Assembly (NCBI RefSeq): GCF_010015445.1
Contig: NC_053127.1
Coordinates: forward strand, 26,193,745-26,257,744
Reading direction: 5' to 3'
From: Perca fluviatilis
Lineage: Eukaryota > Chordata > Actinopteri > Perciformes > Percidae
DNA: 64,000 nt
Shown here: one piece after another, positions 44,822 through 57,880 of the stretch
Numbering within the stretch: the first letter of the stretch is position 1
Layout: the number at the start of each line of letters is the position of its first letter
Translations under genes and position numbers: made by a program
Notes under the pieces: generated by a model
Database searches by the model: none
Seen by the model: only the letters and a program-made list of their open reading frames with translations
What the model was told of the DNA's origin: nothing

Positions 44822-45125
44822 GGGAGTGGTGGCCTAGAGGTTAAAGAAGCGAGCTTGTGATCCCCAGACCGACAGGATAAAATCTGTGTGGGGAAAGTGA
44901 AAGAGCAGCGCTTGTCCCTCCCTCATTACCGCCACTGAGGTGCCCTTGAGCAAGGCCCTTAACCTCCAACCGCTCCAGTGGCCAGCAGATCAGACTGAAG
45001 TTGTACTGGGCAGCTTCCAGGTATGAATGCGGAACTGTGTGATTGTGACAGATAGTTGCAAATGAGAATTTGTTCTCAATCGACTTACCTGGATAAATAA
45101 AGGTAAAAAAATATATATATATATA
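44822..45125 (+). mobile_element. tRNA-derived SINE with L2/Maui-type tail
   Basis: The head GTGGTGGCCTAGAGGTTA resembles a Pol III A box. The body has CACTGAGGTGCCCTTGAGCA and AGGCCCTTAACC, known from fish SINEs. The tail TGAGAATTTGTTCTCAATCG, CTTACCTGGATAAATAAAGG and then TA repeats matches fish L2/Maui LINE 3' ends, which supply the retrotransposition machinery. The B box is degenerate. Confidence 0.85.
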
Positions 45126-45615
45126 TTTACTGTGGCTAAAGATTAAGTAACAAGAAATGTTTTCATAACATATTTCTGATATGAGTTTCTCTCCAGCTAA
45201 TTTTTGGTTGATACATAATAGCATCATCAACTGCTGTTTGCTTTGTCCACTTTCACCTTATTTAACCCTCCACTTCATGATGGTCTATATAACCCATATC
45301 ATTACATATCTTCACTGTAACTGAAGCTATTACCTACACATGTTGTCAGTCATTTGCCACAGCACTGGCAATTTGTCATCTGAACACTGCATGTACAAGC
45401 TATATTGTGTGGTTCCAAAAAAGGATGTATAGGTTCAGTCTTGTATGTCATAGGATGATGTTAACTTGGTGGAGCCCACATGGTGGTGCTATAAGACAGC
45501 TTTGTTTTATTGCCAACATCCCGACAAAAATAGTAGAGGTAGCTGGCTCATGGTTATGACCTCAGTGATATTTTGGAGACAGTGCAGCATGTCCCACAAG
45601 TTATACAATTTAGAC

Positions 45616-46028
45616 CAGGGGTCTTCAACATTTTTTAAGTCAAGGACCCCTTAACATTTTAGAGAAAATCCTGCACACTGACCATTACGCCTTAACTGAA
45701 AGAGACATGTAGCAGGGACCCCCTACTGCATATATTGTATACAATGAAGTTGCATATTAATCTGGGCCTACAATAATTTGTAGGGCAGCCTAAAGTCTTT
45801 ATACATACCTTTTTTGCATAGAATACTAAGCTATTCAAATAGCCTAACAATTGTTGGCTTTATATGGTTTCATAAATCATGTTAAACATACATGTAGCAC
45901 AGTGAATCCGTAGGATGAACAGCATCTGCGGATGGCCTTAGTGACTACCTTACTTATAGGCCAGTAAGCAGTGGGGATTTAAAACAATAATTTAGAGGCC
46001 CCCCTACATTATCTCTGAGGACCCCCTG
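45616..46028 (+). mobile_element. hAT-like MITE, copy A
   Basis: About 413 bp with ends CAGGGGTCTTCAAC (left) and GAGGACCCCCTG (right, inverted). It is non-coding. A second copy in opposite orientation lies at 58989-59412. They share AAGGACCCCTTAA, TTAACTGAAAGAGACA and CAGGGACCCCCTA-type blocks. No target duplication is visible. Confidence 0.7.
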
Positions 46029-47525
46029 TTGAATCAGATATCATGCCTGAGTTTGTCTCATCTCCAGTCCAACCCTGTTGGAGTATACTGACGCCTTCAG
46101 AAGACATGAGGAGTGAATGCAGCAGACCAGCGTTTCGGGAGATGAAAACTGGAATCACAAAATCTTTTTAATGTTCTTATATTATATTTCTGGTATCCTT
46201 TAACTCTTTTTTTTATTATTCTGCAAATTTTGGACATGGTCTAAAAAAATAAAACTTAAATTTGTAGGTCATATTGATACTTAATTATTTAGTTACTCAT
46301 CCTCCCTCTTTTCTGAGCTTCAGGGCAGGACATATAGACGAAAAAGAAATGTTTGAAAGAAATTTGAGGATTTAGAATTACACATCTGTTTGCAGCCACT
46401 CCAGTGTTTCACACACCACACCACAAATGTATAGCTGCTCTTTGATGTTTTCACCTTCATTACATCCATGTGCCTGTTCAGTTGTTGAATTTATTAGTAT
46501 ATATTGTTTTAAAAATGCATATTAAATAGCAAATTCATACAAATTAAATGGTTTCACTTATTGGTGTACTTGAAATTATATGGAATAAACAGAACACAAA
46601 AGAATATTTTTCACATGATATATTTTGATTTCATTAAGTACACAAGTCTGACAATGCAACGAGGAAACTGTGCAAATAAGTTCTGGATAGAAGCTGTGAA
46701 CAAATTCATTGTCATGTACAACCTGTTACTATTTCCCTCACACTGTGGATGAGGGAAGAATTGTAAAGTGTGGGAGATCCAGCTCAGATACTCAAGCCTT
46801 TATCTGTAATTGATCATCGACTTGCTTGAGCCATGCCGTCTTTTGACATCATGCCCACACAATTCTTCTGCTCCATAGTCCAAGTTTGAAAAAAAATGGC
46901 ATGGAAGTATGGAATATTCTGCTAAGACATTATGAACCACAGACAGCAAACTGCTTTTTTATGTGGATCTGTAATCGCCTATGGAAATTTCCCGCTGACA
47001 TAAAACTGCCATAGTTTTCCCTAAGGCCTCTGGAGAACAGGTTTCCACATGAAACACAGTCGAAGCAGTTGCAACAGAGCAGGGAAATTAATTTTTTGTT
47101 AAAAAAGTGCCTTTACAGTACCCTATGAGGTATGCAACTTTGATGAGACGAGAAGTGAAGTTGTCAATGACAATGAAAGGAGTGGTGTAGATAGAACACA
47201 TTATGGTTGCATGGAGTTACACACACACTGTATGAACAAACAGTTTCAGAATCTGAATTTCATGGCACACAATCTAATAAGAAAAGAAAAACAGACAATG
47301 AATCCAAAAAATAATGTTTTACGTGATAAAATCCTGTCATTTAAAAAGGAAGGATTTCATTCACAGTTGTGGTCCTATTTTGCATTTTCTCACGTTCCAA
47401 CAATCACAAAGGTGTGCGGCACCAGAACTATCCCTTAGCCCGTCAAAAGCCTGAAGCACCTAACCTGTCTAAACAACCAAACCAAACATCCCTGGTGAGG
47501 TTCTCGAAACCTTTCTATATATTGC
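46029..47525. other. Between MITE and mpp1, nothing recognised
   Basis: AT-rich. Small ORFs (for example 46561-46752 and 47211-47438) have no recognisable content. The right end probably includes mpp1 downstream sequence. Confidence 0.4.
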
Positions 47526-47531
47526 TTTATT
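47526..47531 (-). terminator. Poly(A) signal of mpp1
   Basis: AATAAA on the minus strand, 168 bp past the mpp1 stop codon. Confidence 0.6.
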
Positions 47532-47698
47532 TTTTTGGGATGCATTTGTGCACAAAATAATCTCAGTGACAATTAACATTAACCACAAGTAAACCCATAC
47601 ACACCTGGGACATCACTAACTCGTGATATTGCACTGCTTTTTTTTCTGCTTTTTTTTTTAAACAAACAGAACGGTATTATACCGGTGCCAGACATTTG

Positions 47699-50600
47699 TC
47701 AGTACACCCATGATACAGGCACCCACTGTGGGGTGGAGATGGCACGCTCCATGGCCTCCTCCACCCCTTTCACGCTTTCATCCACGTCGTTGTTGACGAG
47801 AACCACATCAAAGAAGTGTCTATACGTGGTCAAAATGGCCTCCGACTCTTTCTGGATCATCTGCAGGTTTTCCGTCTATGGAGGCAAGACACAGAGGATT
47901 AGCAGCTGCTGGCTGATTGAGCGTGGTGTTCTCATAGTACTCGAGTGAACACAGATAAAGGATTAGCACCTGGGCGGCTTTGTTGGTCGGAGCGATGAAC
48001 ACCACGAGAGGTGCAAAGTCAGCAGTCCGCAAGACTTTCAAGGTCTGCATTCAAATGTTAAAGAGAAGAAAAGAAAAATGCATTAGACTGATGAACCACA
48101 TGGAAACTAGCTAGTACAGGGATTCAATTTAGCAGGCCACCTTCACCTACAAGGGGTGCATCTATATAACTATATTTAACACATTTTTGGGGTTTGTTTT
48201 TTCTAAATAGAGCAAGACAACACCTTTATGTCTCTACATGGAGTCTGCACTATACAGTATATCAATGTAGGTGAATACACATTTTACTTTACCAAAGACA
48301 GATAGTAGGTCTAACTTTAATTTATGAATTTATATTGCTTTATGCATTGATTTTTAAATGAAAGAAATATGATTAAACAATTTAAATGTTCCACGTTGAC
48401 CTACAGCCACAGCAGCGGAAAAAGAGCTGCTACTCGGTTTGTGTAGCTTAATCTTGTCTTTTTAAAATGTTTCAAACTGCTCAGAAGCATAAAGACACCT
48501 GTTAACTTTATGTTAAAATAATAGTACGATTTCCCGCAAACACAACCATTCCTTTCATATCACCTCTCCAAAACAACCCGTGAATGCTAACCTGTGGTTC
48601 TATATCCAGCAATGCAATTTTTTCTTGCTCGTGGATCTTCTGGATTGTCTCAATCTTGGTACCGAACATGTTCCCCTGGAAGCTGCCGTACTCCAGAAGC
48701 TCATTTCCAGAGATGCACTTGGTCATGGCTTCATTGGAGATGAAATAATACTCGTGTCCATTCTCCTCCTCCTTACGTTGGGGTCTGGTGGTGTCTGTGT
48801 GGAAGGTTAAAGAGTTAGCCAAAGGATGACTCGGCGAACTTGATTGTTCTATTGTAAGGACAACTACTTACGTGGTGCAGGGTAGGAAAACTTCTCAGGG
48901 TATTTGGTCAATAGTGCATTTTTGATGTGACTCCTTCCTACGCCAGGTGCACCTAAACAGAGCAAATGTTTTTTTATTTATTTGTAAGGACATTTCAATC
49001 AAACATTAACCTTAATGTTGAAATACCCAGAATGAAATTACCTTCAAATTGTTTGAGGTCTTATTACAGTTCTGTACATTTGCAAAATTCGTAACATGTT
49101 TTGAGAACGTGCATCAGTATAGATGTTCAGAAATGTCTTATTATATCTTTAAGAATTTGATACCACTAATAAATAATGTAACTGAGCTTACCAATAAGCA
49201 CCAGTGTTTTCCTTTTAAAAGCAGGGAGCTGAACAACCTCCTCATAAGAAATCACATCCAGCTGATCAAAAACTGCAACAGAAGTGATTTTGGTTTAGAC
49301 AAACCCACACTACAGTACAACTGAGAAAGAAAGAGAAAAAAAAAGTCCAGGAAACATGATTCCAGTGATCCACCCACCTGAGCTGTGTTTAGCCAGGTAC
49401 TTGTCTTTGCACTTCTTTTTTTTCCCAAATGGGCTGCAGGACTGACTGCTCTCCTTGGCCTTGCTTTTACTTGCCACCCTCCTTCGGCAGCAGAAAAAAA
49501 AAAGAAGAGAGATTTAGGTTAACGTTTTAGCTCAGCTCTATGCTGATGTGGCGAATAATCTTAGATGTCAATCTTCGTCAGACAGCGTGACAAAGCTGTT
49601 TACCATTCCTGCAGCTCCAGGGAGGGAATCAGTCCAGCGAAGTCAGCAACAGCGCTCTCCACTCTGCCCTGCCACCAGTTTGGATCCTGCTTGTTGATAA
49701 TCTGAATGATGTCACCAGTTTGAAACTTCAGACCTGCCTCTTTGCATGGGATGAGATCATCCTTGGCAGGGTCATAGTCAAACTGGGCCCTCATGTACAT
49801 CTGTAGATAAGGGGTACATATGGGGTATTCACTTTTCTGGAAAAAAAAACCCACAGCTCATAAACACTTGCAGTATGTATTTGGGTTTACTGGACATTAA
49901 AGATAACCTGCAGACCTTACCAACGTGTTCAATCTCCCATCATCTAAGTCAGCTGTGAAAAGGTATCTGGTATCTAACTTTGTAAAAGTCTTTTAGCTAA
50001 CCTTGTGACTTTGAAACGAAAAAAAAAAAAAAAAACTCTATGAAGACACTTTCTCCAGTTTGAGAATTAATCCATTTTCGAGATATCCCAAATGACATAT
50101 TGCTGTGTCAGATGCTTGCTGAGCATGACTGTCAGCAGATATTTTGCAGATCAGTAAAACCATAAAAGAACACTTTGAGTCAGTCAAATGTTGGACAGTC
50201 ATTATTTACACTCTGGGTTTTCAGTGAGCTCAAGCAAACGCTTGAAATTAAATGCACAACATTTTGTTGTTCTTCAATGTTTAAGCCATAAACAAGTGGT
50301 ACATCTTGCATTTGTGTTCAAAATATCAACCTCAGCTCTTCCGCCACTGCTCTTATGTGTATTTCTCTATGTGGCATCAGAAGCTGTTAACAGCTTGCAG
50401 ACAGTGAGCCAAATCCACACATATTGTTGTAATGAGAGCTTAAATTTATAGGACTTCAAACACATACGGTACCTGCACAGAAGTCTAAATTTACTCATGA
50501 ATATTGGGACTTTATATAACACATATATTTAGATTCTGCAAATGTTAATTTGGGAAATCCAGCCTTAAACAGAATGTACACGTTCATGGTATGATCTTGG

Positions 50601-53078
50601 ACAGCTCAATTCATATTGTGAAAATGAACTATTCTCCAGATAACTCCAGACGCAAGGCATAATTTATCAAATACTCAATACCCTTCCTGCAGCTCATCTG
50701 CAGAAAACATATGAGAGAGTAAACTGAAGCTACTTTTCTTCAGAACGTAACATTACATAACTTAACATTCAATTGAGCAGCAGCATACAGTTTGTTCATA
50801 CTCCACATTAGAATGCTAACTCTTGCTGGGATTTGTAATGTTTTTGAGAGAGATCAGATAAGGTACAAACCTTGCTCAAACTGTCAAAGATCACAGCAGG
50901 AACACATACAATATTACTATTGTTAGTAGAGGTCATGAAAACGTGTGAAAAAGTGTTTTCCCAACTTACTCCATTGGAAGTTGTACACAGACAACACCTA
51001 GTAATATGTACTACGCAAGGGTAAACTGGAGTGAAAAAAAGAAAAAAAAAAAGAAAAGAGTATTAACTACGCCAACATGTTAATGGACTATAAGCTTAAA
51101 AGTAGACTGCCATCACTGACCACAGCAAAGTCGGAACATACTGCAGTGATAAACTGAAGTATTAAGACTAAAGTAACGTCGCTGGATGCAATGTATTTCT
51201 TCTTTTTGGTCATTAAAGGTGCCCTGCCACACAAAAACGTTTTTACTTGTATTTTTTTAAATGTTAGGTCCATATGTGTTTGTGTTATGTTGTGAATGTG
51301 AAAATGAACTGCTACCTCCTCGGTCAGCTCTAGCCACTGAAAAGAAATAAGCAGAGAAATCAGGCCAATTACAAAAGCTGGTCAGTCTGACGTGGTGTTG
51401 CCTGAGCTCATTATGAGCTCGCCCAGTTGCGCTGGGTAAAGGATGCTGATAGCCAGGCTCTCATTGGCTAGCTGTTAGCCAATCAGAGTCAAGCAGCTTA
51501 GCTCGTTGAATATTAATGAGAACTGGCACAAATCGAGCTGAGTCTTCCTGCAGGCTTTCTATACCACACTAGAATGGCTTGAAACAAGGTAACCAAGGCA
51601 TTTTTTCCACAAAAAATGTGACAGAGCCCATGGTAGAACTTCAGACAGACGCTACCACAAAGTAATGAAATACGTGTGGCAGGGCACCTTTAAATTAAAG
51701 CTATTGTATACTGTGCCACAGACTATTGTTATGCGTTGTTAAATCAAGCCAGCAGTGTTGTGGCCAGTAGATGGCAGAATGAAACACACTACCAAAGTAG
51801 TTCAAGTAAAACTAGCAAAACTAATTAGAGTGATGTTTTTTTTTTTTTTTATATTTAAACTTATTTTATAGTCACCTGAGTTGTTCATTGACTAACAGAA
51901 GATTCACCTAACAAAGAACAAAATCATTTTAACAAATAAGTTGCAGAGGAAGAAATGCAGTCAAACCCATCTTTGTAGAAGACACCACTAGAAGTCGCCG
52001 TTGGATCTGAATGGACGTAGAGCTAATTCTCTTGGTTTACTCGTGCAAATTTAAAAAAAACAGTTTGGAGAGAAGACATATGAAACACAAAAGTCACCAT
52101 AAAAACTGCCAGCCACGTTATATATTATTACCTCACAGGCTCGGGATCGACTCTGCACGTTGGGGATGATCTTCATCGTGACTACTCCATTGGTTTCTTT
52201 CTGCGTGCAAAGATGACACGGTTTAACTCATATCTGGTTGTATAAAGTGCAATCCTTATATAAATATTTGCAATGACTTTAGAGCCAAAATCAAAGTTAT
52301 AAGATATCAACCTACCAGGATCTTCTGGAGCTGATCTACACTATGGTCGGTCACACTTTTCCCATTGATTTCTTTTATTTCATCTCCTTCATGTAAGGAA
52401 CCTGTAGCGAGGAAGAAACCAGGAAAAGTGTAGTAGCTCCAAATATGCTTGTTTGTGTTCAGTTTCTGCATGTATGGTCGTAATATGTGCTAGCAGCTAC
52501 TGAAGTCATATATTCTCCTGAGAGATAGGCTAAAGACAAGAAATGCATGAGAGCCATGTATCGAAATGGCTATGATTGCAGTTTTTTTTACAGATTATTA
52601 CTTACAATTATTATATTGAGTGGTAGTACAAATCCTCAAATTATAATCAGACAAAATGTAAAAACAAAAAAATGAAATATGTTATATGTGTTTGAAAGAT
52701 TTTAACCTGAACAGTTTAAGTTTTGTTTTACAGCTCGGCTTACGTATGGCCTGAGAAATACTCTATAAACTCTATATCTGTTGACCTCCTCCAGTCCACA
52801 CAGATGCTAATGCTGAAATAGATTTGCGGTGACTGGGACAAATGATGGAGATTTTTTGTCGAGAATTTTCTAACACACACCAGGTCAACACACTCGCCCA
52901 CTAACACTCAAATCAAATCAATAAACGTGATGAATTACCTTGCCTGTGGATCATGCCCCCGTGCAATATTCTGGCCACAGTGCATCTTTGTTTGTCGTTC
53001 AGCTTCAGAGTGACCCCCTGCCGACAAAGAGCACGGTCAATGAGGAGGAATCAGCAACACACATATACAAATATAGCA

Positions 53079-53145
<67 letters not shown>

Positions 53146-53384
53146 TGTGTGTCTGTGTGTCTGTCTGTCTGTCTGTGTGTGTGTGTGTGTGTGTCTGTCT
53201 CTGTGTCTGTGTGTGTGTGTGTGTGTGTGTGTCTGTGTCTGTCTCTCTGTGTGTCTATGTGTCTGAGTGTGTCGGTGTGTGTGTGTGTGTGTGTCTCTCT
53301 GTCTCTGTGTGTCTCTGTGTCTGTCTCTGTTCCTGTGTGTGTCTATGTGTCTGAGTGTGTCTCTGTCGCTTGTTTTTTTTTTTT

Positions 53385-53481
<97 letters not shown>

Positions 53482-56400
53482 GGTATACCATTGGCTCTGA
53501 GGGATTCTTTTCAAATTCTACTTCTTTCATCTTGTTCAGTTCTGTGCCATTCAAGTGTCCAGCACTACCGTTAGTGTAAACCTCGGCCCCCTTATTTTCA
53601 GAGGTTTGCATTTCCTGTTGAAAAAATAAGAAAAAAAAACATGTATTGTTTTATCTCACACACAAAAAAACAAACATCTTTCCTCAAAATGAAAAGAACA
53701 ACAAAGTTTAAATCTTCCTTTAAGAAAACAATTAAACTCAGTTCATCTGGACAGATCAGATCATTAGGACACCGGTATTTCCAATAACTGCAAGTGGAAG
53801 CTTTTTGCTAATGTTTGCCAACAGCCATGTTTCATTTGCAGTTTCAACATATGTTCAAGGTTGAAAATTAACCCAATGTTATAACACCTCATTAACCACG
53901 TCCAGTGATCTGGTCCACCCGGTCCATGTGGTCATGGATACCACCGGTGTCATCAAAGAGTAGCATTAATGTACAGAAGCTAATTCTAGCCTAGTGATTG
54001 AAATAGAAATAAAAGAAGAGACCAAAGGCTGATTTTGTGGAATTAGACTGTGCTTTTTCACTTAAATGAACCCAAAGACGAGTCCAAAAGCAGGAAATCC
54101 CTATACCGAAAAAAATGTCAATAGTGTCAACGAATATGGTCTCTTGTGCAGATCACCATTAGAGAAGAGAGCCACATATTTGATTTTGTTTTTAAAGATG
54201 ATGTTTTTTGGCATTTTAGGCCTTTAGTTGATAGGACAGCTTAGAAATGAATAGGGGAGAGAGAGGGGGAATGACACGCAGCAAAGGGCCAGGCGCCGCT
54301 GTGTATTGTGTTTTTAACATGTATCATCTTGTATGTTTTATGTAAAGCACATTGTGATTTGTATCTGTTATAAGTGCTCTATAAATACATTTTACTTACT
54401 TACATACATAAGAAAGACTTCCTCTAACCAATAAAGACAGTGCCATTATTGAGGAATCACATTAAATGTATAACATACCCTATAATGATTCCTAAACAGG
54501 CATTCTGTGGACAGCACTCGTGTACAATATAGAGCAATGAATGCACATTATCAAAGAATATATAAATTGGTCACTAAAGTGACATCAGAGACACAACTAC
54601 GTGCATCAGCACAAATTGTCTGCATGGAAATGACACATCAGCACTGCTTCAGCAAAAAACTATATTATCTATCTTGCAGCATCAGCACTACAATAAACCA
54701 ATAAATATCATTATCGCCTTCCTCCTCCTACTCCTCCACGCCTATAACCTCAGCCCTAAAATACTGTGCATAAAGTAACAGCAGTTTGGTGTAATAGGTG
54801 TTCTTTGTATCATTATTATATAAAAAAAAAAGCATGTGTGACATTATTTTGACTTGTGGCTCCTCTGGAAAACTTCATCGTTTAGTAAACAGTCCTCCAT
54901 GGACGGTGGGAGTCATGAAAGCCAAGCAGTTGTTTTTCTGTGCCACCAGATAGTTATTTAACAGCCTATGCTGTTATGTGTCAGGACTGCACAGTAACAG
55001 GAGGGAGCATTTGAATGGGGTCCCGGGGTCAACCGATGAAATTACATCCTCTGAGGAAAGGAATCTGTACAGCAATCTTGCTACAGATAAACTCCCCACA
55101 AACAAATCTATCCTGAAACAACACACACTCATTTCAAGCTCTTGACTCCAAATACTTTCTTACTTGTTATTCTAGTTCCAATTTAGAGAAACTATTGTGT
55201 GTGCCCATTATAGGCAGGAATAACTGTTCAACCTAAACCTACTGGGTAGTTTTCCTCAAGGCACAGAGCAGGAGACTTTGTGACAAAGGTTAAATGGGGA
55301 TGGCACTAAAGGTAATTTTTAATTAAATGTGTCTTATCAGAATTTTAATAATAACTCTGTCAGCTCTATCACTAACACTATCAGAGGGCAAAGAGATTAA
55401 TGATTAAAAGGTATTCAAATGGTTGGTCAGAATGTGTCCCAATCACTGGTAACAGTCAACACGTGTTGGTACTATAAGCGGGGTCTCGACGCCCTTGCAG
55501 TAAAACCTAAATGCCAGTCCTGGGTGTGGAGAAGCAACAGGGTAAACAAATGGCCGAGCCAAAGGCAAAAATGCATTCAGGAAAGACAAGAGTGCCTCCT
55601 GTTCTGGATGTGGCTTTATCGGAAGTAGATCAAACAGAGAGTGCATTTCTGTAAGCCAATCTCTGGATAAAGTAATACACTATGAAGATCTACACCTATT
55701 GTTCTACCTGCTTATCTCTACACACCATGATCAAATCTAATATGACAGATTACATTATGGTATAGTCTCTTTCTCATCTGTTCTTTCTCTTGAGAATATT
55801 TGCCTTTCAAACCAAGGAATATTGATTCATAATCCTTTCCCACTGTAGGATATAGGGTGGGTCTCCTGCCAAAAGGCAAAGCAGTATTGATACCTTAAAG
55901 GAACACAGTGGAAGATCAATATTTGAGCTACAGTATATGGGAATGGAAGAATTTGGATACATTATACAGAAATAGCTGGGAGGACTTTACTGAAATAACA
56001 CATATAGTCATCTATCCCAGTCTGGGTCTCACCTGCACGAAGCCTGACTTGCATAAACTGGTTTTGGTCTTAACATGATAGTGAAAAGTGTAGCTAAAAA
56101 AACAAGCTGAGTAGTTCTAGTACCGTCTGTATAGGGCTAGTGCACAGTGAGTCATGAGTATTTGGATTAGTCTCCAGAGGAGAGGAGACACGACTGAGCT
56201 GGAATGTACAGAACAGAACAGGCCGCTTCACTTCACTCATTTTTATTACCACCAAACTCAAGGAAAACTATCTGGGGCTGCAACTAACGATTATTTTGAT
56301 TGTCGATTAATCTGTCGATTATTTTCTCGATTAACTGATTAGTCGTTTGGTCTAGAAAATGTCCGAAAATGGTAAACAAATGTCAATCAATGCCTTGTTT

Positions 56401-57880
56401 TGTCCACAACTCCAAGATATTCAGTTTACTGTCAAAGAATAATGAATAAAATAGAAAATATTCACAATGAGGAAGCTGGAATCAGAGAATTTAGACTTTT
56501 TTTCCCACCCAAACCGATTAATTGATTATCACAATAGTTGGCGATTAATCTAATAGTTGACAACTCATGGATTAGCCTAATCGATTCATCTTCGCAGATC
56601 TAAAAATAATCCACAAGTTGCAGTCAATCAGCCAGATGCCATGTAAAATATAAACTCATGTAGTGCAATACGAGCAACATTCCACACTGCAGTCTGCACT
56701 GTGAGATAATGGACTCCGTGACCTCACTTAGAGACACTGATTTCACAAATCAGCATGAAGCAGAAGAACACGTTGACACGATTGCAACTCAAGGCTAATG
56801 AAATGCAAACTGCTGATGTCAGGAAAGGGGTTTCCTCCCTTCACCATGTCCCTCAGTATCTCAGTGCTGACTTTTCAGATTCACAGAAGTAGTTTAGGAC
56901 ACAGAGTTCCCTCAGTATTACTGGCTGTCAGGAGGTGGTCAAGGATTTAAGTTTCCAAATCATTTGTGGTCACACATATCAGGTGTTGGCCAGCCTAAAG
57001 GCAAAGTCAATGGTTTCGCAACATTCTCCAGGCTTAACTGGAAAACAAGCCTAAAATTCCAACGTGATGTACTGTATGTAGTAAACAACCTGCCTGGACT
57101 CAGCTGACTGTTGATGACACTAATTCAGCAGCAGCAGCAGCAGCAGCCAAGCTACTTGCTGTAGGCAAAGTTACACAACACTGTTAACTTTATCCATCTC
57201 CTTTAATATAATATTGCATAACATTTTCCAGAAAACAGGCCTAATATTATGATGTTGGGCTACTTTAAGAAGGCTATACTGTCACAGTCAGCCTAAACAT
57301 GACTATTATGAGATTATTCCAATACCAATTATATAGCTCGTTGTCTTATGATCACAGCTAGACATATGGAACGTCTGACATGTTATATAGCCTTGTTTTT
57401 TTTCGTCAACTGATTCCCGTATGTGGGGTAGAGATGCAGAAGTGAAATTGCCAATGTAATGTCTAATGGGATCCACATCAGGCTGACTGAGCAATACTGA
57501 GCAATGCAGTGGTTACTAACACACAGCTGCTGATGATTTGAGAGGAAAGACATATACATGCAGCCTATTAGTTCTTTGTTTCAACACATTTTGTGTTAAC
57601 ACGACTGGCTCTGTTGTTAGACATCTTGTCGAGGAACAAACACATCATGTGTGCCCCCCCCCTCTCTGCTTCCCCGAAAGCAAACATGTAACGTTAACGT
57701 TACACCAATATCTTAAGGGCAAAAAAAAAAAAATGAAAGGTAAAAACGACACCCTACCTTGTCAGACTTTGGTTTGTTTTGGAGGAGCTTCTCCAGGTAC
57801 AGATCGGAGAGGGCTGTCCGGACGCTGTTAACCGACTCCAGTATGACAGCAGGTTCGTTTTTATTGGATTTTAACGTCAT
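47699..57880 (-). CDS. mpp1: Membrane palmitoylated protein 1 (p55 MAGUK scaffold)
   Basis: Twelve coding exons: 57758-57880, 53489-53614, 52939-53017, 52316-52401, 52132-52200, 49604-49800, 49378-49481, 49192-49272, 48872-48952, 48592-48794, 47970-48044 and 47699-47875. All phases agree; 1401 nt give 466 aa, the human length. The N-terminus ([15 protein letters not shown]) contains [13 protein letters not shown]. The PDZ domain spans about 73-155 ([36 protein letters not shown]). SH3 spans about 160-226 ([25 protein letters not shown]). A basic hook ([17 protein letters not shown]) at about 245-261 is the protein 4.1 site in the family. The guanylate-kinase-like domain spans about 282-466 ([42 protein letters not shown]) and ends [10 protein letters not shown]. 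The P-loop Lys is Arg, so it is a binding domain, not an active kinase. It links protein 4.1 and glycophorin C at the membrane. Confidence 0.97.
51217..51689. mobile_element. TTAA-flanked MITE, copy 3, in mpp1 intron 5
   Basis: 473 bp flanked by TTAA at 51213-51216 and 51690-51693. Inverted ends are AGGTGCCCTGCCACAC and GTGTGGCAGGGCACCT, a perfect 16-bp match. It is non-coding and contains GAGCTC-rich and CCAATCAGA-like motifs. It is less decayed than the copy at 3983. Confidence 0.9.
53081..53477 (-). repeat. Long compound (CA)n/(AGAC)n in mpp1 intron 2
   Basis: About 400 bp of TG/TC dinucleotides on the plus strand, interrupted by TCTG variants and a T run at about 53371-53389. It ends at 53477, only 11 nt from the exon 2 donor (exon end 53489), so the transcript meets CA repeats straight after the 5' splice site. 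ORFs of CVCV or THTH are artefacts. Confidence 0.97.
54208..54300 (-). mobile_element. SINE 3' body fragment in mpp1 intron 1
   Basis: On the minus strand it reads TGGCCCTTTGCTGCGTGTCA then a CCCCCTCTCTCTCCCC tract. I recognise this as the body of the common fish tRNA SINE whose head appears at 18416-18486. The tRNA head is missing here. Confidence 0.6.
56275..56601. mobile_element. hAT-like MITE in mpp1 intron 1
   Basis: Begins GGGGCTGCAACTAACGATTA and ends in a decayed inverted copy near GATTCATCTTCGCAGATC. GATTAAT and TCGATTA motifs fill both arms, and the interior has TTGTTTTGTCCACAACTC and TCAGTTTACTGTCA. It is non-coding and a well-known teleost MITE by recall. Confidence 0.75.

Noticed and set aside
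52940..53611. Long Cys/Val/Ser and Thr/His ORFs at 53 kb
   Set aside because: They are TG/TC repeat translation. Only 53489-53614 (minus) and 52939-53017 (minus) are real mpp1 exons.
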